NCBI GenBank assembly: GCA_019347855.1
Contig: JAHWKO010000095.1
Coordinates: forward strand, 1-8,236
Reading direction: 5' to 3'
Source of the DNA: Actinomycetota bacterium
GTDB taxonomy: Bacteria > Actinomycetota > Nitriliruptoria > Nitriliruptorales > JAHWKO01
Length of the DNA stretch: 8,236 bases
Shown here: piece by piece, positions 1 to 5,891 of the stretch
How the letters are laid out: each line of letters starts with the position of its first letter
Numbering within the stretch: position 1 is the first letter of the stretch
Made by a program: the position numbers and the translations under genes
Notes under the pieces: generated by a model
Databases searched by the model: none
What the model was told of the DNA's origin: nothing
What the model saw: only the letters and a program-made list of their open reading frames with translations

Positions 1-2
1 TC

Positions 3-497
3 GCCGCCCGCCAGGGGGTGCCCGTCCTCCTCACGAAGCAGGACGTGCTACCCGAGGAGACCGCGAGCGTCCTGGAGGGGGAACGGATCGGTGAGGTCCG
101 CGTGATCGGTGGACCGGCCGCCGTCAGCGACGAGGTCGAGCACCAGGTGCGCGAGCTCGGTCGGGCGACCCGGCGACTCGCGGGCGACGACCGGTTCACG
201 ACCGGGCTCGCCGTCGCCGACGAGCTGCTGTCCTCCGGGTCGGCCGACGCCTCCCAGATCTACGTCGCCACAGGCCACGACTTCCCGGACGGGCTGGTGT
301 CCGGCCCCGCCGTATCCCGTGCTGGCGAGATCCTGATCCTGGTCCACGGACAGATCCCGGACGGGCCGAGTGAGGTGTACGACTGGATCCGCGACCACGC
401 AGACGAGATCGGGACCGTCCACGCCGTGGGTGGCACGGCCGCCGTCTCGGATCAGGTGCTCGACAAAGCGGCCTCGTACGCCGAGTGGCCGCGCTGA
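3..497 (+). CDS. Cell wall-binding repeat 2 (CWB2) family protein, 3' part
   Basis: The frame is open from the window edge, so the N-terminus lies upstream; 164 residues and a TGA stop are visible. The sequence begins inside one CWB2 repeat (AARQGVPVLLT, then VRVIGGPAAVSDEV) and then carries a complete repeat: RRLAGDDRFTTGLAVA, YVATGHDFPDGLVSGPAVS, ILILV and finally VHAVGGTAAVSDQVL. These R-aGdDR-TA, vATG-dFPDaL and vvGG-aavS signatures define the family. CWB2 modules, usually three in tandem, anchor secreted proteins non-covalently to cell-wall polymers, so the missing upstream part probably holds a signal peptide, another repeat and perhaps an enzymatic domain. The protein ends right after the last repeat, so here the wall-binding module is C-terminal. 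What the full protein does besides binding the wall cannot be told from this piece. The GTG at 18 lies inside a repeat and is not a plausible start. Confidence 0.88.
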   Translation, partial: AARQGVPVLLTKQDVLPEETASVLEGERIGEVRVIGGPAAVSDEVEHQVRELGRATRRLAGDDRFTTGLAVADELLSSGSADASQIYVATGHDFPDGLVSGPAVSRAGEILILVHGQIPDGPSEVYDWIRDHADEIGTVHAVGGTAAVSDQVLDKAASYAEWPR

Positions 498-499
498 TC

Positions 500-511
500 C
501 GGTCATGACCG
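500..511. repeat. 12-bp perfect palindrome just after the CWB2 gene
   Basis: CGGTCATGACCG reads the same on both strands and starts three bases after the stop codon at 497. A second weak inverted repeat follows (GCCC at 516-519 with GGGC at 525-528). Together they could form a weak transcription end, or the palindrome could be an operator for the FNT gene 90 bases downstream. There is no T-run, so a classical intrinsic terminator is not supported. Confidence 0.3.
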
Positions 512-560
512 TTCGGCCCTCTCGGGGCAGGAGGCGAGCGGACGCCCGTCGTACCTTCCC

Positions 561-566
561 TTGACC
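561..566 (+). promoter_or_regulatory. Possible -35 element before first FNT gene
   Basis: TTGACC resembles the sigma-70 type -35 hexamer and lies 36 bases before the ATG at 602. No convincing -10 hexamer sits 16-18 bases downstream (the region there reads CGATCA), so this is only a candidate. The ribosome binding site is clearer: AGGGGG at 590-595, seven bases before the ATG. Confidence 0.2.
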
Positions 567-601
567 TGCACGCTCCGGCGTGACCGATCAGGGGGTAACG
601 C

Positions 602-1435
602 ATGGCCGCGACCCGTGCCCGGACAGCAGAGCCGCCTCGAGACCAGGTCGAGGAGGACGGGGTCGAGTCCGCCTTCCGCATGACCGTCGACGAGGGCGTC
701 CGACGCCTCGAGCGGGGGCCGGGGGCGCTCCTGGCCACCGGTCTGGTCGGTGGGATCGACGTGAGCGTCGGGGTCTTCGGCCTGCTGGTCGTCCTGCACC
801 TCACGGAGAGCAAGGTGCTGGCCTCGCTCGCCTTCTCGATCGGGTTCATCGCGTTGACGCTCGCGAACAGCGAGCTGTTCACCGAGAACTTCCTCGTGCC
901 GATCGCGGCGCTGGTCGCCCGCCGGCAGGGGTACTACTCGTTGGGGCGGCTGTGGGGCGGCACGGCGGTCACGAACCTCGTGGGCGGGTGGGTGATCGCG
1001 GCGCTCATCATCAGCGGGTTCCCGGACCTCCGGGCCACGGCCGTTGAGCTCGGGGCGCACTTCGTCGAGATCGGGATCGGGTGGCGCTCGCTGTCCATGG
1101 CGATGCTCGGGGGCGCCATCATCACGATCATGACCTGGATGATCGAGGGCACCCGCTCCCAGGGCGCCAAGATCGTCGCCGCGGTCGTGGCGGGGTTCCT
1201 CCTGACGGTGGGTGAGATCAACCACTGCATCGTGGCATCGCTGGAGATGTTCGCCGGGCTGATCGCCGGTGCGTCGTACGGGTACCTCGACTGGCTGACC
1301 GTCTTCCTCTGGGCCGCCCTCGGGAACATGATCGGGGGGATCGGGCTCGTCACGATCCTGCGGTTCGCCCAGATCGGAGGGGACGCGCTCCGCGAGGAAC
1401 AGCGCAACCAGCGCGCCGCGGCCGGCGGGACCTGA
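602..1435 (+). CDS. Formate/nitrite transporter (FNT) family channel, copy 1
   Basis: A 277-residue integral membrane protein of usual FNT length. FNT proteins are pentameric, aquaporin-like channels that pass formate, nitrite, hydrosulfide or related small monovalent anions with protons. Visible hallmarks are the signature NSELFTENFLVPIAA (residues about 96-110), the GGTAVTNLVGGWV helix, a hydrophobic repeat structure compatible with six membrane helices, and His208 in EINHCIVASLEMF, at the place of the central pore histidine of FocA. The N-terminal 30 or so residues are charged and cytoplasmic, as in the YfdC-like branch; the substrate of that branch is not settled. The ATG start is chosen because AGGGGG precedes it at a good distance. 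The gene ends nine bases before the end of the convergent lipoprotein gene. A close paralogue lies on the opposite strand at 4925-5755. Confidence 0.9.
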   Translation: MAATRARTAEPPRDQVEEDGVESAFRMTVDEGVRRLERGPGALLATGLVGGIDVSVGVFGLLVVLHLTESKVLASLAFSIGFIALTLANSELFTENFLVPIAALVARRQGYYSLGRLWGGTAVTNLVGGWVIAALIISGFPDLRATAVELGAHFVEIGIGWRSLSMAMLGGAIITIMTWMIEGTRSQGAKIVAAVVAGFLLTVGEINHCIVASLEMFAGLIAGASYGYLDWLTVFLWAALGNMIGGIGLVTILRFAQIGGDALREEQRNQRAAAGGT

Positions 1436-1440
1436 TCCCG
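1426..1440. terminator. Small hairpin between convergent genes (weak)
   Basis: CGGGA at 1426-1430 pairs with TCCCG at 1436-1440 around a five-base loop that contains the FNT stop codon. It sits exactly where the FNT gene and the minus-strand lipoprotein gene converge. The stem is only five pairs and has no T-tract, so it is a weak candidate for a bidirectional transcription end. Confidence 0.2.
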
Positions 1441-1444
1441 ACGC

Positions 1445-1936
1445 TCAGGCGTCCGGCCCGACCTCGACCTCGGGCGAGCGGACCAGGATCGACGTGCCGT
1501 CGCCCTCGAGCTGAGCCACGATGGTGAGCGTCGTCCCGGCGTCGGTCCGTGGTCCGCGCTCGGCGGTGGCCTCGAGCCCCCGTCCCGCCGGTTCGACCGT
1601 GATCTCGTCGAACGGTGCCATCCCGTCCGGCCGCAGGGCCCAGACCGCCGTCACGGTCACTTCGGCGTCCGGGTCGCCCGACACGCGCTCCACCGTCACC
1701 TTCGCGCACAGGTTCGCGCAGCGGGGGACGCCACCGCCTCCGGCGTGCGGCTGGACGTTGCGCCAGACGCGGGCGGCGATCCGCCATCGTGCCCCCGCCA
1801 GCTCGACCTCCGCGGGGGCGTCGACGTGCGCCGACGGAGCCGGCGACACGGCGGGTGGAGCGGGCGCGGATGACGCGAGGTCCCCGCACCCGGTGACGAT
1901 CAACCCGACCACCAACGCCCCAGCGACCCTCTTCAT
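1445..1936 (-). CDS. Small secreted lipoprotein of unknown function
   Basis: 163 residues. The N-terminus MKRVAGALVVGLIVTGC has Lys2-Arg3, a hydrophobic core and a lipobox VTGC, so Cys17 should be lipid-modified by Lgt and the protein anchored outside the membrane. A Pro/Ala/Ser-rich tether (about residues 21-42) follows, then a domain of about 120 residues with alternating hydrophobic positions, suggestive of a beta sandwich (WRIAARVWRNV, AKVTVERV, EVTVTAVWAL, TTLTIVAQL). Two further cysteines, Cys73 and Cys77 in RCANLCAK, could form a disulfide or bind metal. I do not recognise a family. The ATG at 1936 is chosen over upstream codons because GGGGGAGG stands just before it and because the signal peptide starts there. 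Its start overlaps the stop of the preceding open frame (ATGA), which suggests translation coupled to the upstream minus-strand genes. Confidence 0.75.
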   Translation of the reverse strand: MKRVAGALVVGLIVTGCGDLASSAPAPPAVSPAPSAHVDAPAEVELAGARWRIAARVWRNVQPHAGGGGVPRCANLCAKVTVERVSGDPDAEVTVTAVWALRPDGMAPFDEITVEPAGRGLEATAERGPRTDAGTTLTIVAQLEGDGTSILVRSPEVEVGPDA

Positions 1937-2106
1937 GACGCCTCCCCCGAGTCCGGGAACAACACCACCGCGACCGTCTGGCGCGATCGTTCGAGCACGT
2001 ACTCGGTGCCCTGTCCGAGGAACGGTACGTCGCCGTGACCACGGATCTGTGCACCCAGGCGTCCGGAGGCCGGGGCCGGATGGCCGGTTCGGGGTTCGGT
2101 GGTCAG
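1933..2106 (-). pseudogene. Short open frame resembling the tail of a universal-stress-protein domain
   Basis: Between the amidotransferase stop (2105-2103) and the lipoprotein start (1936) one minus frame reads RLGAQIRGHGDVPFLG, then QGTEYVLERSRQTVAVVLFP. The spacing of LG, RG, LG, EYVL and V-VV matches the C-terminal ATP-loop and last strand of universal stress (Usp) domains. That family resemblance is by eye and tentative. The frame ends in TGA overlapping the lipoprotein ATG (ATGA) and, at its other end, a CTG overlaps the amidotransferase TGA (CTGA). No ATG, GTG or TTG lies between that CTG and the Usp-like part; the nearest upstream ATG (2169) is well inside the amidotransferase gene. 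It could be a decayed remnant of a Usp gene whose 5' part was lost, or a CTG-initiated peptide of 57 residues. Third positions are somewhat less GC-rich than in the neighbours. Confidence 0.35.
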
Positions 2107-2903
2107 CCGCGGGCCCTGCGACCCCGCTTCGGGTCCGGATCGTCGGCCCCGATGACCTGGTCCAGCCACCGTCCCACCAGGCTGAGGCCCGCGGCCCGTA
2201 GGTGTGCATCGCGGCGCTGCGCTTCAGCCGCGAACGCATCCGGATCGACCCCGGCGGCCTCGAAGCGGTCGCGGTTGGAGTCACGATCCGCCCACACCGC
2301 GAGCTGAGCGGCATCGACCTCGGGGTGGAACTGCACCGCGTAGCTCCGGCCATCGGCGGCACGCCACGCCGGCACGCCGTCGGACCCCGCGAGCATCGGC
2401 TCCGCGCCGTCTGGGAGCTGGACCACCTCGTCGGCGTGGAGGAACGCCGCCGCGGATCCGTCCGCCCAACCGGCGAAGACCGGATCGTCCTGGGCAGCCT
2501 CGGTCCGCATCAGCGGCAGGAACCCGATCTCGGGGACGTCGCGTGGGGCGACCGTGCCTCCCAGCGCGTCGCCGAGCAGCTGGGCCCCGAGACAGATCCC
2601 GAACACCGGGATCCCGCGATCGCGCGCGTCCCGGAGGACCGCGATCTCCTCCGAGAGCCACGGGTGCTCGTCGGTGTCTGTGACCCCCATCGGTCCGCCG
2701 AGGACGAGGATGCCGCGAGCCTCGTCGAGTCCCGGGAACGGGGCGTCGGCACCGAGATCCACGAGACGCCAGGGACGCTGGTCCGCTCGGGCGTCGAGCA
2801 CCTGGGTGAGCCCCGCCGGGCCGGTGTGGCTGGCGTGCTGGACGATCAGGAGCTCGCCGTAGTCGTAGGCGTCCTCGGGTGCGGTGTCCGGTGTCTCGGT
2901 CAC
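2103..2903 (-). CDS. Class I glutamine amidotransferase (GMP-synthase-like, stand-alone)
   Basis: 266 residues forming a single class I glutamine amidotransferase domain (COG0518-like). The catalytic triad is visible: Cys104 in the nucleophile elbow GICLGAQLL, and His193 and Glu195 in YAVQFHPEVD. The oxyanion region ILVLGGPMGVTD (65-76) and the LHADEV segment (155-160) also fit. Such domains hydrolyse glutamine and pass ammonia to a partner, or act on gamma-glutamyl compounds; no synthase partner is encoded nearby, so the substrate is unknown. A C-terminal extension of about 70 residues follows the triad, including a segment ending in DPDPKRGRRARG. The GTG at 2903 is chosen because GGAGGGGAGG precedes it and the frame upstream runs antisense to the FKBP gene. 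It is divergent from the FKBP gene, with 112 bases between them, and probably leads the minus-strand group that ends with the lipoprotein. Confidence 0.88.
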   Translation of the reverse strand: MTETPDTAPEDAYDYGELLIVQHASHTGPAGLTQVLDARADQRPWRLVDLGADAPFPGLDEARGILVLGGPMGVTDTDEHPWLSEEIAVLRDARDRGIPVFGICLGAQLLGDALGGTVAPRDVPEIGFLPLMRTEAAQDDPVFAGWADGSAAAFLHADEVVQLPDGAEPMLAGSDGVPAWRAADGRSYAVQFHPEVDAAQLAVWADRDSNRDRFEAAGVDPDAFAAEAQRRDAHLRAAGLSLVGRWLDQVIGADDPDPKRGRRARG

Positions 2904-2927
2904 GGTCGACCTCCCCTCCGGGCCGGA

Positions 2928-2933
2928 AGCGTA
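2928..2933 (-). promoter_or_regulatory. Possible -10 element of the amidotransferase gene
   Basis: On the minus strand TACGCT fits the TAnnnT pattern and lies 25 bases before the GTG start at 2903. No recognisable -35 is seen at the usual distance, so confidence is low. Confidence 0.2.
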
Positions 2934-2982
2934 GTGACGTCGCAGGGGTCGCCCGGTCGGCGGCAGCGCTCGGCGCCGGGGG

Positions 2983-2988
2983 TAGCCT
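2983..2988 (+). promoter_or_regulatory. Possible -10 element of the FKBP gene
   Basis: TAGCCT fits TAnnnT and stands 27 bases before the proposed CTG start at 3016, giving a leader of about 20 bases. No clear -35 hexamer is present. Its form resembles TAGCAT before kgd and TAGCGT before the second FNT gene. Confidence 0.22.
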
Positions 2989-3003
2989 CCCCGCGACCGT
3001 CCC

Positions 3004-3008
3004 GGAGG
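3004..3008 (+). promoter_or_regulatory. Ribosome binding site deciding a CTG start
   Basis: GGAGG lies seven bases before CTG 3016 and 19 bases before the first standard start, GTG 3028. The distance favours initiation at CTG. The same frame has a TAG at 2983-2985, so no other upstream start is available. Confidence 0.55.
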
Positions 3009-3015
3009 CAGTCCC

Positions 3016-3522
3016 CTGATCCGCATCGTGCTCGTCATCGTCGTCGTCCTGACGCTCGCTGCCTGCGGAGGCGGCGACACCGAGGGTTCCACCAGCGAAC
3101 CTCCCGCCGAGGGCGGTGAGGCCGCGGCCCAGCGCGAGGAGCCGACCGTCGAGATCCCCGACGGCCAGCCGCCGACGGATCTGCAGGTCGAGGACCTGAT
3201 CGTGGGGGAGGGTCCCGCCGCGGAACCGGGTTCGACCGTCCTCGTGGAGTACGTCGGCGTGCTGTGGGAGGACGGCACGCGCTTCGACGCGTCCTGGGAC
3301 CGAGGTGAACCGGCCTCCTTCTCGCTGAACCAGGTCGTGCCTGGTTTCGCGCGCGGCATCAGTGGCGAGGGGCTCGAGGCCGGACCGATGCACGTCGGCG
3401 GGCGGCGACGGATCGTCATCCCGCCGGAGCTGGGCTACGGGGAAGGTGGCGCCCCCCCGGTGATCCCCGGCGGTGCCACGCTCGTGTTCGTCGTCGACCT
3501 CCTCGAGCTGCCGACGGGTTGA
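3016..3522 (+). CDS. FKBP-type peptidyl-prolyl cis-trans isomerase lipoprotein
   Basis: 168 residues when started at CTG 3016. The N-terminus then reads (M)IRIVLVIVVVLTLAAC: Arg3, a hydrophobic core and a lipobox LAAC with Cys17. Starting at GTG 3028 would remove the only positive charge of the signal peptide and leave the ribosome site too far away. A flexible Glu/Pro/Gly-rich tether (18-52) leads to a complete FKBP domain (about 56-168). It shows VEYVGVLWEDGTRFDAS (Tyr79, Phe90, Asp91), VVPGFARG, RRIVIPPELGYGEGG (Tyr141), IPGGATLVFVVDLL (Phe158). Phe111 replaces the tryptophan that floors the proline pocket in FKBP12, a common bacterial change. There are a few extra residues between GISGE and VGGRRR. 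The protein should speed proline isomerisation of exported proteins at the outer membrane face. Fifteen bases separate it from the flavoprotein gene, so the two are probably one transcript. Confidence 0.9.
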   Translation: MIRIVLVIVVVLTLAACGGGDTEGSTSEPPAEGGEAAAQREEPTVEIPDGQPPTDLQVEDLIVGEGPAAEPGSTVLVEYVGVLWEDGTRFDASWDRGEPASFSLNQVVPGFARGISGEGLEAGPMHVGGRRRIVIPPELGYGEGGAPPVIPGGATLVFVVDLLELPTG

Positions 3523-3537
3523 GGGAGGGAGCAGCTC

Positions 3538-4917
3538 GTGGTCGAGCGACTGGTCGTCATCGGCGGTGACGCCGCCGGGATGAGCTGTGCGGCGCAGGCG
3601 CGCCGCCGGCGCTCCGAGGACGACCTCGCGATCGTGGCCTTCGAGAAGGGCCGCTTCACCTCGTACTCGGCCTGCGGGATCCCCTACTGGATCGGCGAGG
3701 TGGTCGACGAGCGCGACGAGCTGATCGCGCGGTCCCCGGAGGAGCACCGACGGCGGGGGATCGACGTGCGGGTGCGACACGAGGTCGTCGCGATCGATCT
3801 CGAGCGGGGCGCCGTGCTCGTCCGCGACCTCGACGGGGATGGGGAGTCCTGGGAGGGCTACGACCAGCTGATGGTGGCCACGGGCGCCGAGCCGAAGGTG
3901 CCACCCCTCCCGGGCGTGGACGGCGACGGGATCCACGGGGTACAGACCCTCGAGGACGGCGACGCGCTGCTGCGTGACCTCGAGGGGCACGACGTGCGAC
4001 GGGTGGTCGTCGTGGGCGGTGGCTACATCGGCCTCGAGATGGCCGAGGCCGCCGTGATGCGCGGGCTGGACGTGACCCTGGTCGAGCGGCGCGACTGCCC
4101 GATGCACCAGCTCGATCCGGACATGGGCGGGATGGTCGCCGACGCCATGCGCGACGTAGGGATCGAGATCCGGCTCGGGGAGGCGGTCGAGGCGTTCGAC
4201 CTCGGTGAGGACGGACGGGTCCAGGCCGTGGTGACCTCGGACGGGGTCCTGCCTGCCGACCTCGTCGTCCTGGGTTTAGGGGTCCGTCCCCGGATCGACA
4301 TCGCGAGCGAGGCAGGCATCGAGACCGGGCGCGCCGGAGGGATCACCGTCGACCCGTGCCAGCGGACCAGCGTCGAGGGGGTGTGGGCCGCGGGGGACTG
4401 CACTGAGAAGTTCCACCGGGTCACGCGGCGACCAGCCGCGATCGCGTTGGGCACGCACGCGAACAAGCAGGGCCGGGTCGCGGGGATCAACATCGGCGGT
4501 GGGTACGCGACGTTCCCGGGCATCGTGGGGACCGCAGCCACCAAGATCTGCGCCGTGGAGGTGGCTCGGACCGGGCTCAGTGAGGAGGAGGCCACGGCCG
4601 CGGGGTTCCGGCACGTCTCGGCGACGGTCTCGTCGACGACCCGCGCGGGGTACTACCCGGGCGCGTCGCCGCTGGTGGTGAAGGTGATCGCCGAGCTGCG
4701 GTCGGGACGGCTGCTCGGGGCGCAGATCGTCGGCCGCGAGGGCGCCGGCAAGCGGATCGATGCGTTCGCGACGGCCCTCTGGAACGGGATGACGGTCGAC
4801 GGCCTGCTGAACGTGGACCTGTCCTACGCCCCGCCGGTCGCACCCCTCTGGGACCCGGTGCTGATCGCGGCGCGCAAGGCGTGGCAGGCCGTCCAGGACT
4901 CGCTCCCGGACGCCTGA
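3538..4917 (+). CDS. FAD/NAD(P)H-dependent disulfide oxidoreductase, CoA-disulfide reductase-like
   Basis: 459 residues, the usual length of this family. The N-terminal FAD fold has VVIGGDAAGMSCAAQARRR (6-24). The sequence TSYSACGIPYWIGE places Cys46 where CoA-disulfide reductases and NADH oxidases carry their single redox-active cysteine. A second nucleotide fold VVGGGYIGLEMAE (Gly160-Gly165) binds NAD(P)H. GVWAAGDC (281-288) is the second FAD contact. The C-terminal dimer domain has GYYPG (Tyr372, Tyr373) and LSYAPPVAPLWDPV (Tyr430), matching the tyrosines that assist CoA-disulfide reductase. It probably reduces CoA disulfide, a related low-molecular disulfide or polysulfide, or oxygen, in the cytoplasm; sequence alone does not separate these. 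GTG at 3538 is preceded by GGGAGGGA. It follows the FKBP gene by 15 bases and meets the second FNT gene head-on with a gap of seven bases. Confidence 0.9.
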   Translation: MVERLVVIGGDAAGMSCAAQARRRRSEDDLAIVAFEKGRFTSYSACGIPYWIGEVVDERDELIARSPEEHRRRGIDVRVRHEVVAIDLERGAVLVRDLDGDGESWEGYDQLMVATGAEPKVPPLPGVDGDGIHGVQTLEDGDALLRDLEGHDVRRVVVVGGGYIGLEMAEAAVMRGLDVTLVERRDCPMHQLDPDMGGMVADAMRDVGIEIRLGEAVEAFDLGEDGRVQAVVTSDGVLPADLVVLGLGVRPRIDIASEAGIETGRAGGITVDPCQRTSVEGVWAAGDCTEKFHRVTRRPAAIALGTHANKQGRVAGINIGGGYATFPGIVGTAATKICAVEVARTGLSEEEATAAGFRHVSATVSSTTRAGYYPGASPLVVKVIAELRSGRLLGAQIVGREGAGKRIDAFATALWNGMTVDGLLNVDLSYAPPVAPLWDPVLIAARKAWQAVQDSLPDA

Positions 4918-4924
4918 GGCCGGG

Positions 4925-5755
4925 TCAGTCGGCGACCTCGCGCGTGGGCCGGGCGCGTTCCTCGGCGATCTTCTCGCGCCCCACCTGCACGAAGCGCAGC
5001 ATCGTCACGAGTCCGATACCCCCGACCATGTTGCCCAGGACCGCCCAGCCGAACGTGCCGAGCCAGTCGAGGTACCCGAACGGGGCGCCCGCCTGCAGCG
5101 CCGCGAACATCTCGAGCGAGGTCACGATGGAGTGGAGGGCCGGGGCGCCGGCCAGCAGGAACGCGGCCACGACGGCCGCGGTCAGCTTGCCGAGCATCGA
5201 CCGGGTGCCGCGCTCCATCCAGGTCATCAAGGTGATGATCGTCCCTCCCAGCACGGCGCTCATGAAGCTCGTGACGCCGATCCCCAGATCCGGGTAGTGC
5301 TGACCGAGCTCGATGGTCGTGGCCGTCTCGCCCAAGCGGGGGACCCCCAGGATCACGATGCTCATGATCACCCACCCGCCGACCAGGTTCATGACCGCGG
5401 TGCCGCCCCACAGCCGCAGCACCTGCCACCACGAGGCGTTCCGCGAGATCACCGCCGCGATCGGGACGAGGAAGTTCTCGGTGAACAGCTCGCTCTTGGC
5501 CAGCACCAGCGCGATGAACCCCACGGAGAACGCGAGCGCGCCGAGCTGCCGGCTGCCGGTCACGTCCCGGACGATCAGCAGCGCGAGGACGCCGAGGCCG
5601 AGGTCGATCCCCCCGACGGTGCCGGTCGCGAGGAGTTCCGGCCACGAGCGGTTCAGGCGTGCGACACCCTCGTGGATCGACTGCTCCAGGGCGGTCGCGA
5701 TCGTCTCTTCGGAGCTCTCCCGTGCCTCGCGTGACTGGGTGTCCGATTCAGACAC
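4925..5755 (-). CDS. Formate/nitrite transporter (FNT) family channel, copy 2
   Basis: 276 residues, paralogous along its whole length to the FNT protein at 602-1435. Shared stretches include SELFTENFLVPIAA, LRLWGGTAV-NLVGGWVI, SLEMFA, GYLDWL and GN-(M/I)-VGGIGLVT. His208 in APALHSIVTSLEMF falls at exactly the same residue number as in the first copy and corresponds to the pore histidine of the family. The protein should form a pentameric channel for small monovalent anions or their acids; its substrate is not shown by sequence. The residue before the histidine differs (Leu instead of Asn), as does the loop around it (GAPAL instead of GEIN), so the two copies may differ in selectivity. The N-terminal 30 residues are charged and Ser/Glu-rich. 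GTG at 5755 has GGGAG six bases upstream. It may be transcribed alone from the 136-base gap downstream of the DUF4349 gene. Confidence 0.9.
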   Translation of the reverse strand: MSESDTQSREARESSEETIATALEQSIHEGVARLNRSWPELLATGTVGGIDLGLGVLALLIVRDVTGSRQLGALAFSVGFIALVLAKSELFTENFLVPIAAVISRNASWWQVLRLWGGTAVMNLVGGWVIMSIVILGVPRLGETATTIELGQHYPDLGIGVTSFMSAVLGGTIITLMTWMERGTRSMLGKLTAAVVAAFLLAGAPALHSIVTSLEMFAALQAGAPFGYLDWLGTFGWAVLGNMVGGIGLVTMLRFVQVGREKIAEERARPTREVAD

Positions 5756-5770
5756 GACCGTCTCCCGTCT

Positions 5771-5783
5771 CGTTCCTGGAACG
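5771..5783. promoter_or_regulatory. Interrupted palindrome with extra half-site upstream of FNT copy 2 (operator candidate)
   Basis: CGTTCC-T-GGAACG is a perfect 6+1+6 inverted repeat. A further GGAACG directly abuts it (5783-5788, sharing one base). On the minus strand TAGCGT (5791-5786) next to it fits a -10 element, which would put the transcription start inside the palindrome and 15-25 bases before the GTG at 5755. That position suits a repressor site, but no regulator gene is seen in the window. Confidence 0.35.
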
Positions 5784-5834
5784 GAACGCTAGGCGACGGG
5801 CTCGCCACCGTCCCGTACCGCGCGGTGTCCCCCT

Positions 5835-5846
5835 CGCTCCGGAGCG
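5835..5846. terminator. Palindrome downstream of the DUF4349 gene
   Basis: CGCTCCGGAGCG is a perfect 12-base palindrome about 45 bases beyond the DUF4349 stop and about 80 bases before the second FNT start. It could help end DUF4349 transcription, but it lacks a loop of normal size and a T-tract, so it may be chance in GC-rich DNA. Confidence 0.2.
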
Positions 5847-5891
5847 CTCGGCGCCGTGCTCGGTCTCGCGCGGTCAGCGGGATCCGGTGGG

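Noticed and set aside
503..1225. 240-residue open frame on the minus strand
   Set aside because: Antisense shadow of the FNT gene, whose signature motifs and histidine are clear on the plus strand.
1521..2201. 226-residue open frame on the plus strand
   Set aside because: Antisense to the lipoprotein and stress-like tail; Pro/Arg/Ser-rich product with no motifs, and it lacks a clear ribosome site.
1937..2362. N-terminal extension of the lipoprotein to 2362
   Set aside because: It would overlap the amidotransferase gene in another frame and bury the signal peptide; ATG 1936 has a good ribosome site.
2904..3419. N-terminal extension of the amidotransferase to 3419
   Set aside because: The extension is antisense to the FKBP gene and has no domain features; GTG 2903 has a strong ribosome site and starts just before the domain.
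2281..4107. 608-residue open frame on the minus strand
   Set aside because: It runs antisense through the FKBP gene and part of the flavoprotein and amidotransferase genes, is rich in Arg/His/Gly/Pro, and shows no family motifs. It is the usual long antisense frame of very GC-rich DNA.
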